Shown here one piece after another: positions 7,739-16,819 of a stretch of DNA of 64,000 bases (positions are counted from its first letter, which is position 1; the number at the start of each line of letters is the position of its first letter). The DNA is taken from the NCBI GenBank assembly GCA_002742935.1, contig PDON01000062.1:1-64000 (forward strand), written 5' to 3'. The notes beneath the pieces are model-generated. The model was not told where the DNA came from. It worked only from the letters and a program-made list of their open reading frames with translations, and searched no databases. The position numbers and the translations under genes were made by a program. Source of the stretch: Candidatus Cloacimonadota bacterium. Lineage in GTDB: Bacteria > UBA4055.

Positions 7739-8851
7739 TTAATTTGATTTAAGATCCCCAACAACGCCTTCTACAAACCAATTTATCTCTTTTAACTCTT
7801 TGTCTGTCATCTTAACATTCTCTTTAACTCTTAATTTCCCAGATTGATCTTTTATGGGTCCTTGGAATACAAACAGCTCACCTGAGATAATTTTATCTTT
7901 AATTTCATCAACTTTACTCTTTGCACCTTCAGGAGCATTTTCAGTAAGAGGTGCTAAAGTAACAACTCCATCTTTCATTCCTCCCCAGAAGCTATGAGTT
8001 TTCCAGGTACCATTTTTTATGGCATCAACTTGTGATATATAATATGAACTCCAATCCCATATAGGAGCAGTCATGTAGGCTTTAGGAGCCATAAATTTCA
8101 TATCCGAGTTATATCCTATTGACCAAACCCCTCTTTCTTCCGCAGCTTGTTGAGGACCTGCAGTATCTTGGTGTTGAGCTATAATATCACATTTTTCATC
8201 AAGTAAAGCTTTTGCTGCTTCCTTCTCTTTTGCAGGATCATACCATGTGTGTGTCCATCTTACATGAACTTTGGCTTTAGGATTAACTGATTTTACACCC
8301 AGGGTAAACGCATTTATACCTCTAATAACTTCAGGGATCTCAAATGCTGCAACATATCCAATATTATCTGTTTTTGTTTTCATACCTGCAACAATACCTG
8401 AAAGATATCTTGGCTCATACATTCTACCAAAATGGTTAGCCATATTCTCTGTTTGTTTGTAACCTGAACAATGTGAAAATTTAATGTTTGGAAACTCCTT
8501 TGAAGCCTCTTCAATATAGTCAATATAGCCAAAGCTTCCGGCAATAATTAAATTACAACCTTGATCAACCATATTTCTAACAACATCCTTTACTTCAGGA
8601 CCTTCAGGAACACTTTCTCTGTAGATAGTTTCTACACCTCTCTCTTTCTCCAGCTTTTTTCTTGCTATATCCTGAGCGTATGTCCACCCTCCATCACCAA
8701 CAGGTCCAACATATATAAATCCAACTTTCACTTTAGTTGATTTTTCCTGTTTTGTTTTTTCACTTTTTTTGTTCTCTGCACTCTTTTCACATCCAACGAA
8801 AAGAAAAGCGGAAAGAACTAAAACTACAAAAAAAGAACTTATCTTTTTCAT
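7739..8851 (-). CDS. BMP-family nucleoside/basic-membrane-protein ABC substrate-binding lipoprotein
   Basis: This 370-residue lipoprotein has signal peptide and lipobox 'AFLFVGC', with Cys21 as the lipid-modified residue. The Bmp/PnrA-like periplasmic binding fold follows: 'KVGFIYVGPVGDGGWTYA', 'NLIIAGSFGYID', 'NHFGRMYEPRYLSGIVAG' and 'DIIAQHQDTAGPQ'. Members bind purine nucleosides or related ligands for ABC import. Its position between xpt and purE fits a purine nucleoside role. The permease and ATPase genes normally beside it are absent here. The start has an ideal GGAGGA ribosome binding site 4 bases upstream. Confidence 0.92.
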   Translation of the reverse strand: MKKISSFFVVLVLSAFLFVGCEKSAENKKSEKTKQEKSTKVKVGFIYVGPVGDGGWTYAQDIARKKLEKERGVETIYRESVPEGPEVKDVVRNMVDQGCNLIIAGSFGYIDYIEEASKEFPNIKFSHCSGYKQTENMANHFGRMYEPRYLSGIVAGMKTKTDNIGYVAAFEIPEVIRGINAFTLGVKSVNPKAKVHVRWTHTWYDPAKEKEAAKALLDEKCDIIAQHQDTAGPQQAAEERGVWSIGYNSDMKFMAPKAYMTAPIWDWSSYYISQVDAIKNGTWKTHSFWGGMKDGVVTLAPLTENAPEGAKSKVDEIKDKIISGELFVFQGPIKDQSGKLRVKENVKMTDKELKEINWFVEGVVGDLKSN

Positions 8852-9007
8852 ATTTCCTCCGTTTAATTAAAATACACTCTGGATTTCCCTGTCATTAAAT
8901 ATTTTTTTATATTGATAATCATTGAAAGTTTTCTTTTCATCAAATTACGTAACTCTCTTTTATGATATCTTACCTGTAACTATTGTGTAATTAACAATTT
9001 TTCATTA

Positions 9008-9048
9008 AATAAAAGAAATCGTTTTTTCAATCAAAAAAAACGATTTCT
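9008..9048 (-). terminator. Intrinsic terminator overlapping the 3' end of xpt
   Basis: A 14-bp AT-rich stem (9014-9027 with 9035-9048, AGAAATCG plus T-run) contains the xpt stop codon region and is followed by a weak T-rich stretch on the minus strand. It separates xpt from the BMP-purE pair. Confidence 0.6.
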
Positions 9049-9599
9049 CCCTTATCCATTTTTTCTATTCTTGCCAGAGAAAAAATTTCATAACCTCTCT
9101 CTTCAAGGATTGATCTTCCCTGTTGAAACCCTTTTTCAATAACAATTCCAATTCCTGAAACTTTTGCTTCTGCTTTTTCTATAATTTTAGAAAGAGCTAA
9201 AGCTGCATTACCGTGGGCTAAAAAATCATCAATTATCAATATGTTTTCGTTACTGTTTATAAATTTTTTGGATACTATACAATCGTAGGTCTTATTTTTT
9301 GTAAACGAGAATACTTTTTCACTGTAAAATCCTTCCCTTAATGTTCCCGGCAAAGATTTTTTTGCAAAAACTAACGGAACATTCAAGTTTAAGGCAACAA
9401 ATACGGCAGGAACAACACCTGAAGTTTCTATAGTTACAATCTTATCAATATTATAGTTTTTGAAATAATCAGAAAACTCTTCCCCAATTTTTTTCATTAA
9501 AATAGGATCTATTTGATGATTTAAGAAACTATCAACTTTTAATACTTCTCTGTTTAATGCAATTCCTTCTTTAAGAATTTTATCTTTTAATAATCTCAT
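9027..9599 (-). CDS. xpt: Xanthine phosphoribosyltransferase
   Basis: This 190-residue type I phosphoribosyltransferase of the Xpt group converts xanthine plus PRPP to XMP for purine salvage. Diagnostic segments are 'KDKILKEGIALNREVLKVDSF', 'FLNHQIDP', 'TIETSGVVPAVF' and the PRPP loop 'ILIIDDFLAHGNAAL'. I chose ATG 9599 rather than the ATG at 9608: GAG lies 5 bases upstream of 9599 and family alignment begins there. I looked upstream for a purine riboswitch core and saw none. It lies just upstream of the BMP lipoprotein and purE genes, making a purine-related neighbourhood. Confidence 0.92.
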   Translation of the reverse strand: MRLLKDKILKEGIALNREVLKVDSFLNHQIDPILMKKIGEEFSDYFKNYNIDKIVTIETSGVVPAVFVALNLNVPLVFAKKSLPGTLREGFYSEKVFSFTKNKTYDCIVSKKFINSNENILIIDDFLAHGNAALALSKIIEKAEAKVSGIGIVIEKGFQQGRSILEERGYEIFSLARIEKMDKGEIVFFD

Positions 9600-9721
9600 A
9601 CAACTCATGATTTAAATTTATTAGTTCCAAGAAAATATTATTTTTTTTAACTTAATACAATATCAAAATTATTTTTATTTTTTGTACTTAAAAATCTTAC
9701 TTACTTTTTACCATTTTTTAG

Positions 9722-9754
9722 TAAATAAAACAAGGGATCAATTTTGATCCCTTG
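9722..9754 (-). terminator. Intrinsic terminator of arcA
   Basis: The stem CAAGGGATC/GATCCCTTG (9731-9739 with 9746-9754) is followed on the minus strand by TTTTATTTAC. It lies about 65 bp past the arcA stop. Confidence 0.85.
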
Positions 9755-9818
9755 AATTTGCATTATAATTTGTAAATTTGTGTACAAAAAATATGATATT
9801 TTATACTAGTTGAAGGTT

Positions 9819-11093
9819 TTACCAAACAATATTTTTTCTCTTAATCGGCATAGTCATACATCTTCCTCCACCTCCTCCACGAGGTAGTTCTGATCCTTCA
9901 AGAGTAACAACAAATTTATTAAAATTAGAGAGATCAACCTTATTGTTTATTACATCAAAAGCTTTTATAACTTCAAAACCATCTTTATTTAACTCTTCGA
10001 TAGTTGCATTGTTTCTGGCATAACCTATTACTTTACCCGGACCCATGGCAAAGAAGTTTGCTCCACTATGCCATTGCTCTCTCTCCATTGTCCAACTATC
10101 ATTTCTTCCTCCGCAATACAGAGGTTTAAGATCCATTCCCAAATCTTTTAATATTGAAATAATGCTTTGAACATAGTTTATAGCTTTAACTTTTCCGTTA
10201 TCTACCTTTATATGGATAGTTCTATATCTGTTATCTTGAAGGATAAGTGGTTGATAGACCATACATCTATCTCTGTCTAGGAGTGTGAAAACCATATCAA
10301 GATGTATAAAAGATTCCGGTTGATGAGGTAATTGCTGAACTATTACATGTTTTTTAACCTTTTTTCTCTTTAAATCTTCTATTAGATAATCAATACCTTG
10401 TGTAGATGTTCTGCTTCCACAACCAACAAGAAGAATATCTTCTCTGGCTACCAATATATCCCCACCTTCAGTTAACACTTCTTCCAAGTTTTCATTTTTA
10501 TCAAATCCTTTGGCAGGGTTTATAGTTTCTGATTTTAAGTATGAGCTGTTCTCAAAAATAGATTCCATTATTATGGATTCTCTTTCCCTAACCTGATTAG
10601 CCATCTTATTTATTATAACACTATTATTTACACAAGAAGCAGAATCCCTCGTAAAGAAAAAGTTTGGTAATGGTCTCAATGCGTATTTTTCATCCGATAT
10701 AAATCTTGTTAAGCTGTTTTTCAATAGAGGTACACCTTCTAACAGTTCTTTGGCTAATCTTTCACTGTCTAAATCCATCATATAATCCATAACTCTAACT
10801 TTGTTTTCATTATGGCAAATTTTGTTAATGAGATCTTTTTTAACTTTTTTATTTGAAAGTATATCTTCTAGAAGCTCTTTAATTTCAAAAACTTTTGCTG
10901 TCTTACCTAAAACTCCCTTTAGTTGGGAGTGTTCATGTTTAGCAATATCAAGGTTTAAGATATCACTGTACAAGGCTTTTTCTGCATTTGTTGGTGTCAT
11001 GTTTTCAACTTCACGGCCCGGAGTATGAACTATAACAGCTTCAAGATCTCCAATTTCAGAAGTTACTTCAGTATGAATTTTCTTTTGTTTCAT
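9819..11093 (-). CDS. arcA: Arginine deiminase
   Basis: This 424-residue enzyme hydrolyses arginine to citrulline and ammonia, the first step of the fermentative arginine deiminase pathway or an acid-stress reaction. Guanidino-modifying superfamily motifs are all present: 'EVTSEIGDLEAVIVHTPG' at the N-terminus, 'PNFFFTRD', 'LTEGGDIL', 'HLDMVFTLLDRD' and the nucleophilic cysteine in 'GGGGGRCMTMP' (Cys412). Length is normal for ArcA. No arcB, arcC or arcD follows, so carbamoyl-phosphate recovery must be encoded elsewhere or be absent. GGAG lies 8 bases before the ATG, and a good promoter is present upstream. Confidence 0.96.
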   Translation of the reverse strand: MKQKKIHTEVTSEIGDLEAVIVHTPGREVENMTPTNAEKALYSDILNLDIAKHEHSQLKGVLGKTAKVFEIKELLEDILSNKKVKKDLINKICHNENKVRVMDYMMDLDSERLAKELLEGVPLLKNSLTRFISDEKYALRPLPNFFFTRDSASCVNNSVIINKMANQVRERESIIMESIFENSSYLKSETINPAKGFDKNENLEEVLTEGGDILVAREDILLVGCGSRTSTQGIDYLIEDLKRKKVKKHVIVQQLPHQPESFIHLDMVFTLLDRDRCMVYQPLILQDNRYRTIHIKVDNGKVKAINYVQSIISILKDLGMDLKPLYCGGRNDSWTMEREQWHSGANFFAMGPGKVIGYARNNATIEELNKDGFEVIKAFDVINNKVDLSNFNKFVVTLEGSELPRGGGGGRCMTMPIKRKNIVW

Positions 11094-11133
11094 TATTCTT
11101 CTCCATGTAATTATTCAATTAACTGACTAGCCT

Positions 11134-11162
11134 AGTATAAGAAACCTAACGACAATTATCAA
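11134..11162 (-). promoter_or_regulatory. Sigma-70-type promoter of arcA
   Basis: On the minus strand TTGATA (11157-11162) and TATACT (11134-11139) are spaced by exactly 17 bp. They lie about 40 bp upstream of the arcA start. Confidence 0.65.
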
Positions 11163-11295
11163 GAGTTCTTATTTTGAAATTTAGTAGTCAAAACCTTTTA
11201 ATATTTATATTTCTAAAAGATTTCTCAAATAGATTCATTATTTAAAGTTACAAAATATATGTTATATATCATTTTCCTTTTCTAATTATTAGTAA

Positions 11296-11324
11296 TTGAC
11301 ATTGATTATTTACATCTTTTTATT
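11296..11324 (+). promoter_or_regulatory. Probable promoter of the 558-residue lipoprotein gene
   Basis: A perfect TTGACA (11296-11301) is followed after 17 bp by a weak -10 TTTATT (11319-11324). It lies about 70 bp before the ATG at 11391. Confidence 0.4.
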
Positions 11325-11390
11325 TAGATTAAGATATGACAACTAAATGATTTTTCTAAAGTCCATAATAAAAAAAGTAAAGGAAACGTT

Positions 11391-13067
11391 ATGAAAAAGC
11401 TACTTTTGTTGCTAATTGTTATCTCTCTCTTTGTATCTTGTAAAGAGGATAATAAAACATCTTCAAAAAGGGGAGATAAAGGTTCTAAGAGTGAAATCTT
11501 TTCGCTTATTCCCGAAAGAACAGATGCACTTATCAAGTTTAATAGTTTGAAAGATCTTTTAAACCATACCGGTGTTAAAAATTTGAGTGAAGAAGCTAAG
11601 CTTGAGTTTGATAAGATGAAGGAGGAGTTTGGAGTTGATCCTACTGACGAAAAATCTCTTCGTGAAAATGGAGTTGATCCTTCAAGAGAACTTGCTGTTA
11701 CTGTTGATGAGGTCTCTATCTTTGCAAATGATCCTGTTTTTAAAATAGCTTTCATGATTCCTGTTGTTGACTACAATAAACTTAAGGATCTTATAAGCAA
11801 CTCTTTTACTAAAGATAATTCTGATGTGAAAATTACAGAAGAGAATGGTTTAACCATTATCAATATTAATGATATTGACTCTCCAAAATTTTACATGAAA
11901 AATCACAAAGATTATCTTCTACTCACATTTGGGTCTTCCAGAGAAAATGATGGAAAAAATTACTTGGAGAGTTTTGTTAACTTAAAAAACAGCGTAGATA
12001 AAAATAAGAATTTTGCTGAAATTAGTGGTAGAGTTAATCTGAATGATGATATTGTTTTTTATTATGACTTTAAATCAACAGATTTCAGTAATTTAGCATC
12101 TATAGGTAAAGACTATCTTGTCCCTTCAACAGATCAAGCTTTTAAACAACTTAAAAGCTATAACGGAATGTTTATTACTCTAAATTTTTCTACTGAGGAT
12201 CTGTTAGCCGATGCTGTTTTATCTGTAGATGAGGGGTCAGATGTTTACAAAATGACAAGAGATCTTAAGTTTGATAAGTTGTCTTTTAAAGGTATTGAGT
12301 TGCCTGCACTTCTATTTGTACAGTCAGCTTTCAATGTTGATGAGTATTATAAGTTTCTAATGAAATACTTAGAAGCTGATGTAAAGTCAGAGTATGATAA
12401 AGTGTGTCAAGATATAAAAGATAAGTTTGGTGTTGATGTTGAAGAAGATGTTATAGGTAATCTTTCAGGATCATTTAATTATGGTGTTTTTGATGGTGCT
12501 TCCATAAATATGATGAACTACAATATGGCTGCTACCATTGGTATAAAGAACAGATCTCTCGCTGAGAAAACTGTTGAAAAATTTGTTTCTTCTCTTCCTG
12601 ATGAGCAGAAAGGATTTATTCAACAGCAGACAATAGAGGGAATCAAAACGTATATTGTTGTTGCAGGTTTTACTCAAATTTATCTTGGAATTACAGATAG
12701 TAGGCTTGTTGTTGCTCCAAGTAAATTTATTTATGAAAAAGCGATAAAAGATAGTGGAAAAGGTTTTACCGAAAAACTTAGTAGTGATGTTAAAGAAGCT
12801 GTTTTTGGTGATAATCAGGTTGTATATCTTGATTTCAATGAGCTTATTTCTGCTCTGCAAAATTTCTCTTCTATGATTGTTCAATTTAGTTCAGGATCAA
12901 ACCCTTTGTCAAAAGATAAGATTGATGAGTATAAGAAGTTAAATTATCTACTCTCATACTCTCACGTTGATGAGAATATATTTATCTCTAATTTTAAGGT
13001 TGAAACATCATTTGGAATGCCTTTTTTCTTAGGTATTAAAGATATGTTTGAAAAAATTAGTAAATAA
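11391..13067 (+). CDS. Large hypothetical lipoprotein (DUF3352-like layout)
   Basis: The signal peptide ends in the lipobox 'SLFVSC', giving a lipid-anchored protein of 558 residues. The body begins 'IPERTDALIKFNSLKDLLNHTG'. It contains repeated alpha/beta segments ending in 'LAVTVDEVSIFANDPVFKIAFMIPV' and 'QVVYLDFNELISALQNF', resembling the layout of DUF3352-type proteins of unknown function. I see no catalytic motif. It is likely an envelope lipoprotein, perhaps assembling as repeated domains. The ATG has AGGAAA about 5 bases upstream. A long hairpin at 13094-13134 follows, so it is probably transcribed alone. Confidence 0.72.
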   Translation: MKKLLLLLIVISLFVSCKEDNKTSSKRGDKGSKSEIFSLIPERTDALIKFNSLKDLLNHTGVKNLSEEAKLEFDKMKEEFGVDPTDEKSLRENGVDPSRELAVTVDEVSIFANDPVFKIAFMIPVVDYNKLKDLISNSFTKDNSDVKITEENGLTIININDIDSPKFYMKNHKDYLLLTFGSSRENDGKNYLESFVNLKNSVDKNKNFAEISGRVNLNDDIVFYYDFKSTDFSNLASIGKDYLVPSTDQAFKQLKSYNGMFITLNFSTEDLLADAVLSVDEGSDVYKMTRDLKFDKLSFKGIELPALLFVQSAFNVDEYYKFLMKYLEADVKSEYDKVCQDIKDKFGVDVEEDVIGNLSGSFNYGVFDGASINMMNYNMAATIGIKNRSLAEKTVEKFVSSLPDEQKGFIQQQTIEGIKTYIVVAGFTQIYLGITDSRLVVAPSKFIYEKAIKDSGKGFTEKLSSDVKEAVFGDNQVVYLDFNELISALQNFSSMIVQFSSGSNPLSKDKIDEYKKLNYLLSYSHVDENIFISNFKVETSFGMPFFLGIKDMFEKISK

Positions 13068-13093
13068 ATTTTACATACTTGAAAGAGGTTTTA

Positions 13094-13134
13094 TTTAGAG
13101 AGAAAGATTTCAAATTGAAATCTTTCTCTCTAAA
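13094..13134 (+). terminator. 19-bp perfect hairpin after the lipoprotein gene (possible terminator)
   Basis: Left arm 13094-13112 pairs perfectly with right arm 13116-13134 around a 3-base loop. The bases after it are A-rich rather than a clean T run on either strand, so it may act as a transcript-end or stabilising hairpin rather than a classical intrinsic terminator. Confidence 0.55.
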
Positions 13135-13293
13135 AATAAAATTTTCTTGTTGCATAATACATGATATATAGCTTATTATAGTAAGCAAAATATGCCTTCC
13201 TTTATATGGAACTTTAAATATCTTTATAACTCTTATATTTCTAATATAAAATTGTAAATTGTTTTTTCTTATAATAATTAGCGGTAATCTGAC

Positions 13294-13322
13294 TTGACAT
13301 TATTATTTGAATGTATTAATTT
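13294..13322 (+). promoter_or_regulatory. Promoter of the outer-membrane protein gene at 13362
   Basis: TTGACA (13294-13299), a 17-bp spacer and TAATTT (13317-13322). Initiation near 13329 gives a leader of about 30 bases to ATG 13362. This supports that start over upstream in-frame GTG or ATG codons. Confidence 0.5.
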
Positions 13323-13361
13323 AAAAATCGTGTGTTTTTAATGAAACTATTTAGGGTAGTG

Positions 13362-14513
13362 ATGAAGAATTTAATATTGGTTTTAGTAATTTTTATCGCT
13401 TCGTTAAGGGGTGATCAGCTTTTTTCGGGTTATTCATTTTTTAATACATATTCAGCTCAGAACCTTAATATTGGAGAAGCTCAGATATCTACCCAGTTGA
13501 GGGGTTACAGAAAAGCAAAAGCTTACGGAGATATAGCTTTGAGTAATTTTACCGGTGTTGTTGGTGGTAATTTTGGTTTTAACAACAATATAGAATTTGG
13601 TGCAAATCTTGTTTTTTATCAGGATATCCATTATGATGCAAATCAAGATCTTGAAGGTGCAGATCTAAGTGATTATAACTCTCCTGATGCAATATATCTG
13701 AGGTTGAAATTCGGTAATTACAAATTTAATTTTTATAACGAAATGATTGGTGTATTTGCTCTTGCAACATCCTACAGATTTACTTCAAAAAAAGCAGGCT
13801 TAATGCTGGAACCTTACAGTAATAGAAGTCTTGAGTTGAATGCAACAGGAATATTTTCATTATATCTTGATCCTGTATACTATGAGGATGGTCAACAATT
13901 GCATTTTAATTTAGGAATCATGAATCATAATGATAGTGATAACAATGAAAGTGTAACTGCTTTTGTAGAATCCACTATTGAGATGACATATGGTCTTACC
14001 TATGTTTATCCTCATGAAGATATAGATTATTTTATTGAGTTATATGGAAATAGTTTTCTTCACTGGTATGAAGATCAGAAGATTATTCCCTACTCTTCAG
14101 AGCCTTATGTTTACTTGACACCAGGGTTAAAATGGTCTCCATTCTCATTTCTAGAATTATCTTTAGGTCTTGATATTCTTCTCTACACTAAGTATGATGA
14201 TCAAAACTCTTCTCCTAAGTATGAGTTTGTAGAATATAATAACAATATACCTTACTATGCTCCTTGGAGGGGTGTTTCCAGATTAAGTTACTACCCTACT
14301 ACTATGATTTCAGAAAGTGAGAACCTAATAAATGAGGAGTTACACGACCCTGATAAGGTTAGAAACAGAAAAGAGCTTTTTGAGTGGCTAATTGATGAGC
14401 CTGAGAGAGTTGAATCTGTTGAGCTGAAACTTGAGAAGATGAAAGAGAACAGAAAGAAGATTGAAAGAAAGGTTGACAAGTTAAAGAAAAAAGTTGAAAA
14501 AAATGATGAATAA
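13362..14513 (+). CDS. Putative outer-membrane beta-barrel protein with C-terminal coiled coil
   Basis: The product (383 residues) starts with a signal peptide (KNLILVLVIFIASLRG). It continues as alternating hydrophobic/polar strands with aromatic girdle residues (for example 'FNFYNEMIGVFALATSYRF', 'FLELSLGLDILLY'), as in transmembrane beta-barrels. The last 50 residues are a highly charged helix (VELKLEKMKENRKKIERKV) predicted to form a coiled coil. I recognise no specific family. The start follows AGGG 5 bases upstream and matches the promoter position; an in-frame GTG at 13332 is the alternative. A strong terminator follows at 14534. Confidence 0.68.
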   Translation: MKNLILVLVIFIASLRGDQLFSGYSFFNTYSAQNLNIGEAQISTQLRGYRKAKAYGDIALSNFTGVVGGNFGFNNNIEFGANLVFYQDIHYDANQDLEGADLSDYNSPDAIYLRLKFGNYKFNFYNEMIGVFALATSYRFTSKKAGLMLEPYSNRSLELNATGIFSLYLDPVYYEDGQQLHFNLGIMNHNDSDNNESVTAFVESTIEMTYGLTYVYPHEDIDYFIELYGNSFLHWYEDQKIIPYSSEPYVYLTPGLKWSPFSFLELSLGLDILLYTKYDDQNSSPKYEFVEYNNNIPYYAPWRGVSRLSYYPTTMISESENLINEELHDPDKVRNRKELFEWLIDEPERVESVELKLEKMKENRKKIERKVDKLKKKVEKNDE

Positions 14514-14533
14514 ATTATAGTTTTACAAAATAT

Positions 14534-14567
14534 AAAAAACCAGGTGAACTAAGACCTGGTTTTTTTG
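14534..14567 (+). terminator. Strong intrinsic terminator immediately ahead of metG
   Basis: The stem AAAAACCAGGT/ACCTGGTTTTT (14535-14545 with 14554-14564) has an 8-base loop and is followed by T-rich sequence. It ends only about 25 bases before the metG ATG, leaving no room for a promoter in between. It may therefore serve as both a terminator and a metG leader attenuator. Confidence 0.88.
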
Positions 14568-14591
14568 TTTAAATGTTATTAGGAGAAATCA

Positions 14592-16454
14592 ATGAAAAGA
14601 AAATATTTAACAACACCTCTTTATTATGTTAATGACAAGCCTCACTTAGGACATGCTTATTGCTCAATACTTGTAGACACATTTACAAGATTTTATAAGT
14701 TATTTGGATATGAAAGCTTGATGTTAAGCGGAGTCGATGAGCATGGTAAAAAAGTGTACGAAGCAGCAGAAAAAAAAGGTTTGGATCCAAAGTCTCACTG
14801 TGATCTTCAGGTACCTCACTTTACATCCTTACTAGATAAATGTAATGTTAAGAATGATATATTCTACAGAACGACAGATAAAAAACATGTTGCCAAAGTT
14901 CAGCGGATATTACAGAATCTTTTTGATAAAGGTGATATATATAAGGATTTGTATGTTGGAAACTATTGTACACCTTGTGAAACTTTTTTTACCGATAAAG
15001 ATCTTGTGGAAGGGAAATGCCCTTTCTGTTCCAGAGAGATAGAAAAGGTTAGTGAAGAGAACTATTTTTTCAATATGGGTAAATATTCCGCAGAACTAGA
15101 GGAGTATATAAATAATAATCCTGATTTTATAAAGCCCAATTATAGAAAAAATGAGGTTTTAGGGATAATAAAAAAAGGTTTGAGACCTCTCTGTATCTCA
15201 AGAAAAAAAGAGAAGATGAGCTGGGGTATTGAACTTCCTTTCGATTCTAATTTTGTAACTTATGTATGGTTTGATGCTTTAACCAATTATATTAACGGTA
15301 TAGGTTATTTAGAGGAGGGATCTGAATTTGAAGAGCTTTGGAAAAATTCTATTAATTTTGTAGGTAAAGATATATTGCTTCACCATACAATCTATTGGCC
15401 AACCATGCTTCTTGCAATGGGGCTTACACCTCCACAACATATACTAATACATGGATGGTGGTTAAGTGATGGTGAAAAAATGAGTAAATCCCTTGGTAAC
15501 GCTATAGATCCTCTTGAGATTATTGAAAAGTATGGAGCGTCCAGTTTTAGATTCTATCTATTGAGAGAGATGTCTATAGGAAACGATGGTAATTTTACAA
15601 TGCCTTCATTTGTTGAGAGACATAATAACGAGCTTCTAAATGATTTTGGAAATCTTGTAAATAGAGGAACTCACTTTATCTCTAAAAATTTTGATTCAAA
15701 GATACCTAATCCAACTTTAAAAACAGAATTTTGTGATGACTTGGAAAAGTTGTTTAACTCTAAAATAGAAACTATTGAGAAATATCTTTACAAATTTGAG
15801 TTAAATAAACTTTTAGATGAGATCATGCTTCTTGTTAGATCTACAAATAAGTATCTTGAAAATACAGCTCCTTGGAAGCTTATTAAAGATAATAAAGAGC
15901 TTTGCGGATCAGTTCTTTATAGAACTATTGAAGCTATAAGAATAGTTTCTCTATATTTAGAACCGGTAATACCTGAGACTATTAAAAAGCTTGATCTTAC
16001 ATTTGAAACAAAACCAAGATCATTGGAGTTTGGAAAGTTTAATCCCGGGGAGAGTATTAATAAGGGTGAAAACCTGTTTACTAAGCTCGAATATATCAAA
16101 GAGGAGAAAAAGGTTGATGAGTCAAATCTTATAACTATTGATGATTTTAATAAGATTGAAATAAAAACAGGTGAAATTTTAGAATCATCTTTTGCAGAGG
16201 GAAGTGATAAACTTCTATTACTAAAAATCTCTGTAGGTAAAAATGATATTAGACAAATTGTATCGGGTATTGCTAAATATTATAAAGAACCTGAAGTTTT
16301 AATTGGTAAAAAGGTTCTTGTTGCTACAAACTTGAAACCTGCCGTAATAAGAGGGATTGAGAGTAACGGTATGCTTCTTTCCATAAAACAAGGTAAAAAG
16401 CTGAAAGTTGTTGAAATAGATAATGATTTACCTTTGGGTAAAAAGCTTCAGTAA
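14592..16454 (+). CDS. metG: Methionyl-tRNA synthetase with C-terminal tRNA-binding domain
   Basis: This 620-residue class Ia synthetase charges tRNA-Met. The HIGH-type motif is 'KPHLGH' (residues 16-21), and the KMSKS loop 'GEKMSKSLGN' lies near residue 297. One zinc knuckle is formed by 'CTPC' and 'CPFC'. After the anticodon-binding helical domain, the last 110 residues form an appended EMAP/Trbp-like OB-fold (IDDFNKIEIKTGEILESS to GMLLSI) used for dimerisation and tRNA binding. ATG follows AGGAG. The stop codon overlaps the ATG of yraN, so the two are translationally coupled. Confidence 0.97.
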   Translation: MKRKYLTTPLYYVNDKPHLGHAYCSILVDTFTRFYKLFGYESLMLSGVDEHGKKVYEAAEKKGLDPKSHCDLQVPHFTSLLDKCNVKNDIFYRTTDKKHVAKVQRILQNLFDKGDIYKDLYVGNYCTPCETFFTDKDLVEGKCPFCSREIEKVSEENYFFNMGKYSAELEEYINNNPDFIKPNYRKNEVLGIIKKGLRPLCISRKKEKMSWGIELPFDSNFVTYVWFDALTNYINGIGYLEEGSEFEELWKNSINFVGKDILLHHTIYWPTMLLAMGLTPPQHILIHGWWLSDGEKMSKSLGNAIDPLEIIEKYGASSFRFYLLREMSIGNDGNFTMPSFVERHNNELLNDFGNLVNRGTHFISKNFDSKIPNPTLKTEFCDDLEKLFNSKIETIEKYLYKFELNKLLDEIMLLVRSTNKYLENTAPWKLIKDNKELCGSVLYRTIEAIRIVSLYLEPVIPETIKKLDLTFETKPRSLEFGKFNPGESINKGENLFTKLEYIKEEKKVDESNLITIDDFNKIEIKTGEILESSFAEGSDKLLLLKISVGKNDIRQIVSGIAKYYKEPEVLIGKKVLVATNLKPAVIRGIESNGMLLSIKQGKKLKVVEIDNDLPLGKKLQ

Positions 16455-16819
16455 TGGATAGTAGAGCACTTGGCAATATTGGCGAAACTAAGGCTTCCAA
16501 ATATTTGGAAGCCAAAGGTTTTATTATAGTTGAAAGGAACTACCACTATTCAAGATTTTCAGAAATTGATATTATAGCAAAGAAGGGTGATACTTATGTT
16601 TTTGTTGAAGTAAAATCCGATTTTAAAGGAAACTTTGGAGACCCTTTACTTTGGATTAATAATAGAAAGATCAGAAACATATCAAAAGCTGCATTTGCTT
16701 ATATACATAAAAAGAAGATTAATAATTATAATTTTAGATTTGATGTAATCACAATTACAAAAGTAGAAAATGATTTCAAAATAAATCATATAGAGAATAG
16801 TTTTGAGCCAATCTTATAA
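16454..16819 (+). CDS. yraN: YraN/UPF0102 family endonuclease-like protein
   Basis: This 121-residue protein has the UPF0102 pattern 'GNIGETKASKYLEAKGFIIVERNYHY', then 'EIDIIAKKGDTYVFVEVKS', which forms the restriction-endonuclease-like core with acidic and E-x-K residues, and 'ISKAAFAYI'. It belongs to the PD-(D/E)XK superfamily. The cellular role is not settled; Holliday-junction or repair links have been proposed for the family. The ATG overlaps the metG stop (TAATG), and the 3' end overlaps the next gene by 17 bases, so it sits in the middle of a tight cluster. Confidence 0.9.
   Translation: MDSRALGNIGETKASKYLEAKGFIIVERNYHYSRFSEIDIIAKKGDTYVFVEVKSDFKGNFGDPLLWINNRKIRNISKAAFAYIHKKKINNYNFRFDVITITKVENDFKINHIENSFEPIL

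Noticed and set aside
9600..9720. Possible purine riboswitch upstream of xpt or the BMP gene.
   Set aside because: Neither leader shows the conserved purine aptamer core or its two loop sequences.
14514..14592. T-box leader before metG.
   Set aside because: No T-box sequence or specifier stem is seen; only a simple terminator hairpin.
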